This document shows positions 1 through 6,554 of a stretch of DNA of 13,047 bases, in pieces. The position numbers and the translations under genes are program-made. Below the pieces are notes generated by a model. The model was not told the DNA's origin and made no database searches. It worked only from the letters and a program-made list of their open reading frames with translations. How positions within the stretch are numbered: position 1 is the first letter of the stretch; every line of letters begins with the position of its first letter. Source of the stretch: Nanobdellati archaeon (lineage in GTDB: Archaea; EX4484-52; JAADEF01); assembly GCA_015521505.1 (NCBI GenBank), contig WAOB01000026.1, positions 1 through 13,047 of the forward strand, in the 5' to 3' direction.

Positions 1-756
1 CCATGGATAATTAGACATCTAGACCTTTCAAAGCCTCCCTATAGAGAACTTCTTGACAAAGCTGAGTATCTAATACCTGCTGTGGAGGGCTTAGTAGGAG
101 AGGTATTCCTCGATGAGGATAGAAGGCTGACAAGGCTATATATGTCTGTCTTGAGACAGCTAGCCCTAGGTGAGTGGAGCCTATCAAAAATAGCGGGTAA
201 ACTATACTCATCAGGCGTGATACCGAGTGGAAGCCCCAGCTATTTAACCGGTATACTTGATAATATGGAGAGGATGGGGCTGGTAAAGAAGATACCGCTC
301 TGGAAAACTAGGCGGGCAAAGTATTATTATATGCATAGATCATCGGCCATCTCATTACTAATGTACATAGATGAAGCCACTGCGGGGCTACAGTACGACT
401 TAGACCTGGAAGCCCTGAGAACGAGATACTCTATCGAGCTTCAATTTACAATTGGTGAACTACTGGCTGAATACACGGGATATAGACAGGCCTACACAGT
501 ATTACCAGAGGGAGGAGGTGATATAGACATCCTCCTACTAGATAGAGAGGGAATACCGAAAATAGCATACGAAGTCAAGACAGGAGAGATAGAGACCAGA
601 GATATAAAGAGATGGTTAGATAAAGTATCAAGATATGGCATAGGAAGATATGGACTTATAACCCTCTCAGAAGACATAGATGTCCAAGGCCTCGACGAAG
701 TCTTGAACATAAACACTCTAATATCAATGGCAAAAGAATTAGCTACAAAGAAATAA
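1..756 (+). CDS. Archaeal ATPase / DUF234 protein, C-terminal part (5' end outside window)
   Basis: The frame is open from base 1 (Pro-Trp-Ile-Ile...) to a TAA at 754-756, giving 251 residues with no start, so this is the C-terminal portion of a gene entering from the left; the GTG at 82 is internal, not a start. What is visible is a winged-helix-like stretch (about residues 45-105, with SLSKIAGKLY and LDNMERMGLVKK) followed by a DUF234-type region. Near the end, GGGDIDILL followed by KIAYEVKTGEI gives the D-x(n)-ExK pattern of a PD-(D/E)XK nuclease fold. Family knowledge: archaeal proteins of this type carry an N-terminal P-loop STAND-like ATPase (Pfam ATPase_2), then a wHTH and DUF234, and are strongly expanded in Desulfurococcales and Thermococcales. 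Their cellular role is unsettled; DNA-linked or selfish-element functions have been proposed. The ATPase motifs themselves cannot be seen here. It is G+C-richer (about 50% in lines counted) than the genes to the right and convergent with the next gene. Confidence 0.88.
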   Translation, partial: PWIIRHLDLSKPPYRELLDKAEYLIPAVEGLVGEVFLDEDRRLTRLYMSVLRQLALGEWSLSKIAGKLYSSGVIPSGSPSYLTGILDNMERMGLVKKIPLWKTRRAKYYYMHRSSAISLLMYIDEATAGLQYDLDLEALRTRYSIELQFTIGELLAEYTGYRQAYTVLPEGGGDIDILLLDREGIPKIAYEVKTGEIETRDIKRWLDKVSRYGIGRYGLITLSEDIDVQGLDEVLNINTLISMAKELATKK

Positions 757-1108
757 AATTTGGACACTAATTAGTAAAGACACTCTAATTTCAATATGTC
801 ATCTCACCGACAGCAAACATCCAATATGCATAATCTATGATAACTAGATATGATTTATTGACCCGTCTTAGATTAAACACATCCTTTGATGTGATTGATG
901 TTATTTTTGGAGATATAATTCCCCAGAAAAAACTATTTTTGGATGGTGTACCAGTTAAGGGAGTATTAACAAAAATATGAGTAAAATAGCCTTATTTTAC
1001 AGTTTCCAGAAACTCTAAATTTAACAAAAATAAAATCTAGGGGAGATTTGCTAAGCAATAGACTGCCGAATAGATATTTTAGGATTGTAGGGTCTGAATT
1101 AGGAAGCT
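757..1108. other. 352-bp spacer between convergent genes, with possible gene remnants
   Basis: No full gene, tRNA or repeat array is visible. The stretch is AT-rich and holds two short open stretches on the + strand with protein-like composition in different frames: 837-980 (47 codons from an ATG) and 985-1116 (43 codons, no start). They are listed separately as a possible decayed gene. No clear T-run terminator follows the ATPase stop at 756. The gene to the right ends at 1109 on the opposite strand, so this spacer must contain transcription ends for both directions, but I cannot point to them. Confidence 0.6.
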
Positions 1109-1116
1109 CTATTTAA
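837..1116 (+). pseudogene. Possible decayed small gene (two short frames), perhaps a nucleotidyltransferase remnant
   Basis: An ATG at 837 opens 47 codons to TGA at 978-980: it begins MITRYDLLTRLRLN, continues with SFDVIDVIFGDIIPQ and ends LDGVPVKGVLTKI. A second open stretch in the +1 frame relative to it runs from 985 to TAA at 1114-1116 and ends NRYFRIVGSELGSSI; it has no start codon. Both have plausible, non-repetitive composition, unlike the surrounding AT-rich spacer. The order 'VIDVxFG...(I/L)DGVPV' resembles what follows the catalytic strands in small MNT-type nucleotidyltransferases, where a DGxxV segment precedes the EDL helix. That link is from memory and weak. If right, the original gene has lost its 5' catalytic motif and suffered at least one frameshift. 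Alternatives: an intact 47-residue orphan protein, or chance open frames. The last few bases overlap the 3' end of the convergent nuclease gene. Confidence 0.25.
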
Positions 1117-1786
1117 GCTCTTGGAGATTACCATTTTCATCTATAAAGTAGAATCTCACCTCCTCAACAAAGTCTCCATATCTCTTCAACCACTCGAGTG
1201 GAACCCTGATGTCATTACCAAAGACTAGAAACTTTATCTCAGCATCAATCTTCTCCAGAAACCATACATGCTCAGCAATAGTGGCAAACTTGGCTGGCGG
1301 TATACTACGGCCTCTAACCATGCTAAAATATTTCGCATCACCCACTATCCTCAAATCCTTTGAAACTAGGTCGAACTCCTTAGGCCATCCAGGTGCACGA
1401 TATTTATGTAGAGGCGTTCCAAAGTATCTTGACATTATCGCTCCAGCTCTCTCCTCAAACTGCTTAGGAGTAATTTTTATATCACCGGGTCCAACATCTA
1501 AATTCTCTATTTCTTCCTCAGTCAATCGTTCTACACTTCTACGGGGTACGCGGACAAAGGTTACTATGCCTCTATCTAGATTGACAGAGGCGACTTCATA
1601 GCCAGCTGCTAACCAACCATTTAATGCTTGGGTATGGGTAACATCGTTAGCCCACCATTCACGATATTTATAAGCGGATTCGGGAAGGTCAACCTTTATT
1701 CTCTTCCCTGTAAATTTGAAGGATAGGGTAATTATATCATTATTTACCTCCATAAGGATCCTTCTTAAACGGTCATACTTACTCAT
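1109..1786 (-). CDS. DUF7662-like domain fused to a PD-(D/E)XK nuclease-like domain
   Basis: A 225-residue soluble protein with two parts. Residues 1-80 begin MSKYDRL and contain REWWANDVTHTQALNGWLAAGY and GIVTFVR; this is the pattern of the small domain called DUF7662 (name from memory), whose bacterial members also start MSKYDPL, with a 'WWAND..H.QA..WL.AG' core. Residues about 108-190 look like a restriction-endonuclease fold: a helix with FEERAGAIMSRYFG (candidate acidic residue E111/E112), then KEFDLVS and IVGDAKYF, giving D139 and D150-x-K152, and a predicted core strand KFLVFG. Inference: a nuclease acting on DNA or RNA in self/non-self conflict; target unknown. Start choice: a longer reading from GTG at 1792 exists, but the ATG at 1786 matches the family's N-terminus and has GGTGG at 1789-1793 just upstream, which suits an archaeal ribosome site. 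The stop is TAG at 1109. It sits last in a same-strand run after two small membrane proteins and an MBL-fold gene. Confidence 0.78.
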   Translation of the reverse strand: MSKYDRLRRILMEVNNDIITLSFKFTGKRIKVDLPESAYKYREWWANDVTHTQALNGWLAAGYEVASVNLDRGIVTFVRVPRRSVERLTEEEIENLDVGPGDIKITPKQFEERAGAIMSRYFGTPLHKYRAPGWPKEFDLVSKDLRIVGDAKYFSMVRGRSIPPAKFATIAEHVWFLEKIDAEIKFLVFGNDIRVPLEWLKRYGDFVEEVRFYFIDENGNLQELK

Positions 1787-1821
1787 TTCCACCCTACTTT
1801 ACCCCAAATTCTCTCTTATTC

Positions 1822-1830
1822 TAAGATATA
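1822..1830 (-). promoter_or_regulatory. Candidate archaeal TATA box for the nuclease gene
   Basis: On the minus strand the sequence TATATCTTA lies about 40 nt before the ATG at 1786. A transcription start about 26 nt downstream of its centre would fall near 1800, leaving a leader of roughly 15 nt that contains the GGTGG ribosome site. The box is in the 67-nt gap after the three-TM gene, so the nuclease gene may have its own promoter as well as read-through. Only position and base content support this. Confidence 0.22.
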
Positions 1831-1853
1831 GTTAGAATGGTTTTCATAAAATA

Positions 1854-2207
1854 TTAAATCAAAGTTAATAACCATGCTAATGTCAAAGAAAAATACAAGA
1901 TAAAGGCCGTTTTAAGACCGCTTATTTTGGTCAGCCACACTTTTCTTCTAGCATAACCCACCATTCTATGCTGAGCCATTCCGATATGATGCTCAATCAT
2001 ATAAAGTCTATCATTTTTTACATTATAAATTGATGCGTGTCTTAGAAACCATAACATCCAAGCTGATAATGAAAGTGAACCACCAAAGGAAGCTGCAAAT
2101 ATAGCTTGGTAACTCGAAAGATTGGAAACCATACCAAGAGCAACAATATTAGAGCCGATAAGAATTGACACAATAGTCCAATTTAAATTATCATAATGCC
2201 TAAGCAT
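1854..2207 (-). CDS. Small three-TM membrane protein, possibly RipA/SLATT-like
   Basis: A 117-residue protein with three hydrophobic segments: about residues 10-28 (TIVSILIGSNIVALGMV), 33-55 (AIFAASFGGSLSLSAWMLWF) and 98-116 (LKTAFILYFSLTLAWLLTL). Between TM2 and TM3 is a polar helix with RHASIYNVKNDRLYMIEHHI and a basic stretch (HRMVGYARRK). A two-helix hairpin followed by 'YN..N.RL..IE..IG' recalls bacterial small membrane proteins of the RipA type and, more loosely, the SLATT pore-forming effectors of conflict systems. I see the layout, not a decisive motif, so the family link is inference. The start ATG at 2207 lies 3 nt after the TAA (2211-2213) of the upstream 69-residue gene, so the two are probably translated together and may form a complex in the membrane. 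No signal peptide distinct from TM1 is evident. Confidence 0.7.
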   Translation of the reverse strand: MLRHYDNLNWTIVSILIGSNIVALGMVSNLSSYQAIFAASFGGSLSLSAWMLWFLRHASIYNVKNDRLYMIEHHIGMAQHRMVGYARRKVWLTKISGLKTAFILYFSLTLAWLLTLI

Positions 2208-2210
2208 TTC

Positions 2211-2420
2211 TTAAGTCTTATCGTATTCATATAATAGGACATCTATATCAAAACCGTCTCTATTTACCACCTCCTTATAGCTATCAAACAGAGAACGCTC
2301 ATCTAAGAAATTAACATTTACGTGTTTTCCTTGAAGACATACATAATTATACCAGATAACTAAAAACATTAGTGTATCAACGACGATAAGTGTTACTAAA
2401 TAAAAATTTAACAGGATCAT
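2211..2420 (-). CDS. Small single-TM membrane protein, unrecognised
   Basis: A 69-residue product from the ATG at 2420; a TTG two codons upstream (2426) is also in frame but less likely. It has one hydrophobic segment near the N-terminus (LLNFYLVTLIVVDTLMFLVI, continuing to about residue 26), then a polar, acidic tail with FLDERSLFDSYKEVVNRDG and an acidic end (DIDVLLYEYDKT). The likely arrangement is a single membrane anchor with a cytoplasmic tail of about 40 residues. I do not recognise a family. It is separated by only 3 nt from the three-TM gene downstream, which suggests a paired function. Upstream are a 9-bp direct repeat and a TATA-like box, so this pair may have its own promoter and regulation. 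G+C is about 35% in the line counted, between that of the neighbours. Confidence 0.6.
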   Translation of the reverse strand: MILLNFYLVTLIVVDTLMFLVIWYNYVCLQGKHVNVNFLDERSLFDSYKEVVNRDGFDIDVLLYEYDKT

Positions 2421-2430
2421 TTCCAAAATT

Positions 2431-2457
2431 AAATTGTTAATGATACTAAAATTGTTA
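2431..2457 (-). repeat. 9-bp direct repeat in the leader of the small membrane gene pair
   Basis: The + strand 9-mer AAATTGTTA occurs at 2431-2439 and again at 2449-2457, an 18-bp period, starting about 11 bp upstream of the ATG at 2420. Repeats of this size close to a start codon can be operator half-sites for a dimeric archaeal regulator. In this AT-rich spacer a chance repeat is also possible. Confidence 0.3.
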
Positions 2458-2497
2458 GAAGCATTTTACCCAATCATTCAGATTAAAGATAACCATT

Positions 2498-2507
2498 TAT
2501 TTTTAAA
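2498..2507 (-). promoter_or_regulatory. Candidate archaeal TATA box before the small membrane gene pair
   Basis: The minus strand reads TTTAAAAATA here, close to the crenarchaeal TATA consensus. A start about 26 nt downstream would fall near 2476, giving a leader of roughly 55 nt that includes the 9-bp direct repeat. The 223-bp gap between the MBL gene and the small genes makes a separate promoter reasonable, but the whole gap is very AT-rich (about 22% G+C in the line counted), so similar strings arise by chance. Confidence 0.3.
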
Positions 2508-2649
2508 TAAGCAATTATAATTAACCAAAAAATATCAATCGACATAAAAGTTTAGCTATCATTAACTTTAAATTTCTATCATCCTAATTGCGTAATTGAC
2601 ATACATTCGGACAATAAGTATAATTGCGATGTGAATCATCATCTTACAA

Positions 2650-3927
2650 TTATAATCTAAAGTACCCTTTGATTCTTATAGAGTTATATTCATTAACAAT
2701 AAGGGGGATTCTTCCTTTTGTTAATATTTCATACAAAGCAAAGTGAATTTGAAATTTTTTGTTCCTTAAATCTGTAGAAATCACCCATATTTCACTGTTT
2801 GGAGTGTCCTTAAGAATCTGAGAATTCCAGCTGCGTCGCGATCCATGATGTGGGACCATCCCCAAGACAACTGAATGGAATAGGTTTTTAAAATGATTCT
2901 TTAGATTCTTATATACTCTCTTATTCGAGAGATTTATATCTCCAGTTAATAATTGCCCAAACCTGGAAAAAATATCGGAATATCTATATGTTGTTAATGA
3001 ACTGTTTGAAGAGGTGAAAGTCAAGTATCCTCTAGATCTAAATCTGTATCTTGGCATATGATATAAAACAAGAGATGTGTCGTTAATGTCCAATTTAGGC
3101 TTCAAAGGTAAATTCTTATAACATTCTTTTAATTCTGTAAGTTTGTTTTCTTTAATGAGCTTCTTTATTTTTGAGGGATCATTAGATAAATTTGGCATAA
3201 TACTATCTACACATTTTTTAAACATATTTAGGACAGATGGTTCTAAGGGATAGTAAAAAAATTTCATTAGCCATACACTAATGAGACTAACTTTTCCATG
3301 ATGAGACTTAACTAATAGTCTCTTCTTGTTCATAAAATTTTTCCACAATGGTTCTGCCTGTATAATAAAACGTTTTAATCCCAAGTCATCTCGTAAACCA
3401 TCTAAATCAATATAATTTCTGTCATCGCTGGGTGATCTATTTGGTTCTATGCCTTCTCTATTCTCTTCTCCACCTTTTCCTCCACCAATCAATATTATTC
3501 TCCTAATGTTATTTTCTACGAGAAATGTCACGGGATCCGCTAGAAACTCCAAATACCAATTAGGTATGTAAGGATAGGCAAGGGCTATGATCAACCGTTC
3601 TAAAGGTGTGAAATAAGGTAGGATAACTGTATTTATCTGAATTTTATTACTAAAGAAATATTTTAAGCCGTTTACATGATCCATGTCAATATGCGAAAGG
3701 ATTATTAAATCGATTCTGGGTTCTTCCAACGAATTATATATGTAGCTGTTAACAGCATTCCTAATAAGAGAATCATTTCTTGATCCACAGTCATATATGA
3801 AGTTAAATACATCACTTCCAAATCTTAATTTTCCACTATAAAATAATCCATGACCAACATTATGAAATATAAACTCAAAATCCAAGCCGTTTGGGCATCT
3901 ATATTTTGATAAAGGTTTCCAAAACAT
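2650..3927 (-). CDS. Standalone ComEC/Rec2-type metallo-beta-lactamase-fold hydrolase
   Basis: A 425-residue soluble protein with the metal-binding motifs of the ComEC C-terminal MBL domain in order: HNVGHG (22-27, in place of the usual D-x-GQGD), YDCGS (45-49), SHIDMDHVNG (78-87; H79, D81, D83, H84), NDTSLVL (282-288), LTGD (327-330) and VPHHGS (358-363). There are no membrane segments, so it lacks the competence channel. About 190 residues separate the main HxDxDH motif from NDTS, with a glycine/charged linker (IGGGKGGEENREG) and a long helical insert, so it is bigger than a bare MBL domain (about 250-280 aa). Family knowledge: such proteins hydrolyse phosphodiester bonds in nucleic acids or nucleotides, and standalone forms occur in bacterial defence loci. 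The substrate here is unknown. The ATG at 3927 has no obvious ribosome site; a TATA-like box in the tail of the previous gene fits a leaderless transcript. The gene is about 30% G+C or lower. Confidence 0.85.
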   Translation of the reverse strand: MFWKPLSKYRCPNGLDFEFIFHNVGHGLFYSGKLRFGSDVFNFIYDCGSRNDSLIRNAVNSYIYNSLEEPRIDLIILSHIDMDHVNGLKYFFSNKIQINTVILPYFTPLERLIIALAYPYIPNWYLEFLADPVTFLVENNIRRIILIGGGKGGEENREGIEPNRSPSDDRNYIDLDGLRDDLGLKRFIIQAEPLWKNFMNKKRLLVKSHHGKVSLISVWLMKFFYYPLEPSVLNMFKKCVDSIMPNLSNDPSKIKKLIKENKLTELKECYKNLPLKPKLDINDTSLVLYHMPRYRFRSRGYLTFTSSNSSLTTYRYSDIFSRFGQLLTGDINLSNKRVYKNLKNHFKNLFHSVVLGMVPHHGSRRSWNSQILKDTPNSEIWVISTDLRNKKFQIHFALYEILTKGRIPLIVNEYNSIRIKGYFRL

Positions 3928-3951
3928 ATTTAAAATAACAATAGAATATCG

Positions 3952-3960
3952 TTATTTTAA
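3952..3960 (-). promoter_or_regulatory. Candidate TATA box giving a leaderless MBL transcript
   Basis: The minus strand reads TTAAAATAA, centred about 29 nt before the ATG at 3927, overlapping the stop codon of the YfhO-like gene. That distance matches leaderless transcription common in crenarchaea, and no ribosome site precedes the ATG. It would let the MBL gene be expressed apart from the glycan operon. Confidence 0.33.
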
Positions 3961-6554
3961 CTATATTTGCGATGCCTGATCCCCCTAATTTTTTCTTTCC
4001 AAGCATCCCAAACTAGGTATGCGATGCTTGAAACATATGTTATGAAGGATATTTTAAGTCCTGATTCGAACCAATTTTGGGGAACATACCTTATAACAAT
4101 TGTGAGGTCACCCGTCTCATCTATCCAAAAACCATTTAACGAATTGAAAACGGGAAAGGACTTCGTATATTTAATGCTAATATTTCCCTTATAGATATAA
4201 GCATACCAATTTGGATTGTATGTCTCTGCAAACAGTAAAACAAAAGGTTTAGAAATGTTAGAAACTGTTATCTTCCAAAGTGTTGGGTTTTCATACCAAT
4301 AATCTTTTACCAATTGAAAATTTTTCAATATAAATTGAGGGTTCAAACTAACAAATTCCACATTATCAATAAGAACAAAACCTTTTTTTACCAAAAACAC
4401 GATTCTTGCTGCCTTTGCTCCGCTTGGTGCGGTTATTTTTGCTCTGAATTTTAATAAAACATCTTTTTCCTCATTATTTAGTATAAAAAAATCTTTCCTA
4501 ATTGATAATTTCTCATCGAAGTTATTAGTTTGATTAAACCATAATATTTTCGCATGCAATCCTTCAACGTCACTTTTCAACATGTAATCAAAGGAAAACT
4601 CATACAAACGAAAATCGCTGATATTTTTTATGGCTTGAGTAATGGAGGAGAATCCAGTGCCATCGCTTATTATAGACGCCATTATGTTTCCCGTCACCTG
4701 ATCTATTAAAATGGAGCGGTTATTATATCCACGCCAATTGATTAATCTATCATCAAACGAAGGATTTATTACTAAGTTTTTCGATTTGATGTACCTCATA
4801 ATCGTTTCATTATCATCATAATCATATAAAATTGAAAATCTGGAAACATTTTCTCTAATTTCAAAAATATCCAACAATTCATTCTCTGCAATCTTGGTGT
4901 AGAGACTTGTATTATATATTTTCCTCAGTATATTATTTATGTTAGCTTCCACCATTATTGTATCAAAAGATTTATATATCCTTATATTATCATATACTGG
5001 TTCCTTAACTAAAATGATGTATTTGATATCAAGCAACTTCAAGAATTTAATGATTTCGGCATCATCACCGAAAACAATTATTTCGTATAGAAAATTTATT
5101 AAAGAAAAATTAGATCCAGTTGTCGTTATACTTCCAGTTAGAGGATTAGCGATATTTTTAATAGGATACATTTTTTGAACTTCTAAAGTCCAGGGTATTA
5201 TAATTCCCCTTTTACCATCTATTTTTTCATTAAGAGCGTTCAAACTATTTAAAACGTCGGAATTGACGTAAAAAGATTTTCGCACTCTTTCTAATCCATA
5301 TGTACCATCTAAACTCGACGAATTATAAACGAATATTGACAAAACAACAATTACAACCAAGATGTTCCTAAATATTTTTTTACCTTTTCCTTTGTTTCGT
5401 TCAGTAAATCTAAAAATTCTGAGAGAGAATATAAATGCATATGAAAAGAATAACGTTTGAACAGTTTGAAGTTTAATAGGATTTCTTAAAGTAAAGAGAA
5501 GAGGATGTAACGATAAAATGTCTTTATTAAAACTAATATATAATATCGTAGACGATACCAAAATATATACTAACAAAGATGACAAATAAATTTGAGCATC
5601 CGTTTTTTTGTTCCTACCAAAAAATTTTTTAGAAATTAACGGAGCAACAGAGAGAGCTACAATTAGATGCCCAAAAATCGTCAACAAATTCAGCGAATTA
5701 TAGTTTAAATATTTTTCTGCTTGTGCACTACCTTTATTTCCAGATAGTCTGAAGACGTTTTCAATTGAAACATCTTGATAAGAGTACCCTGTTATCGTTA
5801 TAGTCGGATAATTTGTTTGAGTTTTAGGTAAGTTTATAAAAACTAAATATTGGATGATTACTGGAAGAAATATAAGATTTATTAGAAGAATAGTGATTAA
5901 ACTCATCATCAATCCACGAAATATATGATCACTTTTTGATTTTAGAAGCAAATGATAAATAAATATAAAAATAAATGTAAATAAAATAAACCAAAAAGCA
6001 TGATAAAGATTAGCAAAAGCAAAAGGTATAATCAATTGAAACAATAATATCCATTTTTTATCTCTATTTATTAGAATTCTATACACACCCAAAAATATAA
6101 GTGGTTGTAGAGAATATGCTAAGAGTGGGCCATATTCACCCATTATAAACAGCGACACTAAAACTGGATTCAGTAAATATAGAATTCCTCCTACTAGGGA
6201 CTCGATCTCAGTCGCATCTAAAAGTTGCCTACTAGAAATGTAAAATGATATATAACTTATGAGAGGTAGTGTGAGATACAGAATGATATGACCATTAACA
6301 GTTACGGTATCAAGAATTTTTAATAATAAGCCCAAATATGGATTCATGATATTAATTCGCCCCAACCCTTCAGGATTCCAAATGTATAGAGGCTCAATAA
6401 GTGAATAATCCCTATAAACCTCTCCAAAATTCCAAATATATGTTAATTTGTCAAGTAAATTTTTATAAAAAAATACATAAAAACTTACAAATAAAACCCC
6501 CCAGATGATACACTTAGTTATAACCCTCTTATTCTCCACACTAGTTTTGTTCAT
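3957..6554 (-). CDS. YfhO-like multi-TM membrane protein with a large outer domain (probable GT-C-type glycan transferase)
   Basis: An 865-residue protein. Residues 1-410 hold roughly ten or more membrane segments, with a first outer loop containing EVYRDYSLIEPLYIWNPEG, the place where GT-C enzymes carry an acidic catalytic residue (D49 is the candidate). Residues 411-740 form an outer domain: LLDIKYIILVKEP and NELLDIFEIRE match the middle of YfhO-family proteins, and about 594-738 (VINPSFDDRLINWRGY to GFVLIDNVEFVSLNP) look like a jelly-roll carbohydrate-binding module. The end (about 740-825) has the YfhO-type AETYNPNWYAYIYKG ... VIRYVP segment, then a last TM (833-850) and a basic tail. Ten N-x-S/T sites lie after residue 410 and almost none in the membrane part outside the N-terminus, so the domain is likely glycosylated and outside. 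It lacks the AglB/STT3 WWDYG motif. The start overlaps the preceding gene as ATGA, with GTGAT upstream. Role inferred: adds or transfers sugar from a lipid carrier at the cell surface. Confidence 0.78.
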   Translation of the reverse strand: MNKTSVENKRVITKCIIWGVLFVSFYVFFYKNLLDKLTYIWNFGEVYRDYSLIEPLYIWNPEGLGRINIMNPYLGLLLKILDTVTVNGHIILYLTLPLISYISFYISSRQLLDATEIESLVGGILYLLNPVLVSLFIMGEYGPLLAYSLQPLIFLGVYRILINRDKKWILLFQLIIPFAFANLYHAFWFILFTFIFIFIYHLLLKSKSDHIFRGLMMSLITILLINLIFLPVIIQYLVFINLPKTQTNYPTITITGYSYQDVSIENVFRLSGNKGSAQAEKYLNYNSLNLLTIFGHLIVALSVAPLISKKFFGRNKKTDAQIYLSSLLVYILVSSTILYISFNKDILSLHPLLFTLRNPIKLQTVQTLFFSYAFIFSLRIFRFTERNKGKGKKIFRNILVVIVVLSIFVYNSSSLDGTYGLERVRKSFYVNSDVLNSLNALNEKIDGKRGIIIPWTLEVQKMYPIKNIANPLTGSITTTGSNFSLINFLYEIIVFGDDAEIIKFLKLLDIKYIILVKEPVYDNIRIYKSFDTIMVEANINNILRKIYNTSLYTKIAENELLDIFEIRENVSRFSILYDYDDNETIMRYIKSKNLVINPSFDDRLINWRGYNNRSILIDQVTGNIMASIISDGTGFSSITQAIKNISDFRLYEFSFDYMLKSDVEGLHAKILWFNQTNNFDEKLSIRKDFFILNNEEKDVLLKFRAKITAPSGAKAARIVFLVKKGFVLIDNVEFVSLNPQFILKNFQLVKDYWYENPTLWKITVSNISKPFVLLFAETYNPNWYAYIYKGNISIKYTKSFPVFNSLNGFWIDETGDLTIVIRYVPQNWFESGLKISFITYVSSIAYLVWDAWKEKIRGIRHRKYS

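Noticed and set aside
82..756. Treating the GTG at 82 as the start of the DUF234 protein
   Set aside because: The frame is open and protein-like back to base 1, and the family has an N-terminal ATPase domain that must lie further left.
1103..1120. Short direct repeat AAGCTCT at the end of the nuclease gene
   Set aside because: Seven bases repeated once across a gene end; not long enough to suggest an attachment site or target duplication.
1209..1601. 130-codon + strand ORF opposite the nuclease gene
   Set aside because: Antisense shadow; the minus-strand product has a coherent two-domain structure.
2440..2520. 26-codon + strand ORF from an ATG (MILKLLEAFYPII...)
   Set aside because: Too short, no ribosome site, inside a very AT-rich spacer, and on the opposite strand from all nearby genes; chance is the better explanation.
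2650..3927. Reading the MBL gene as a competence (ComEC) channel protein
   Set aside because: There are no membrane segments; only the hydrolase-type domain is present.
3957..6554. Reading the 865-residue protein as an AglB/STT3 oligosaccharyltransferase
   Set aside because: No WWDYG catalytic motif is present, and the outer domain matches the YfhO-type pattern instead.
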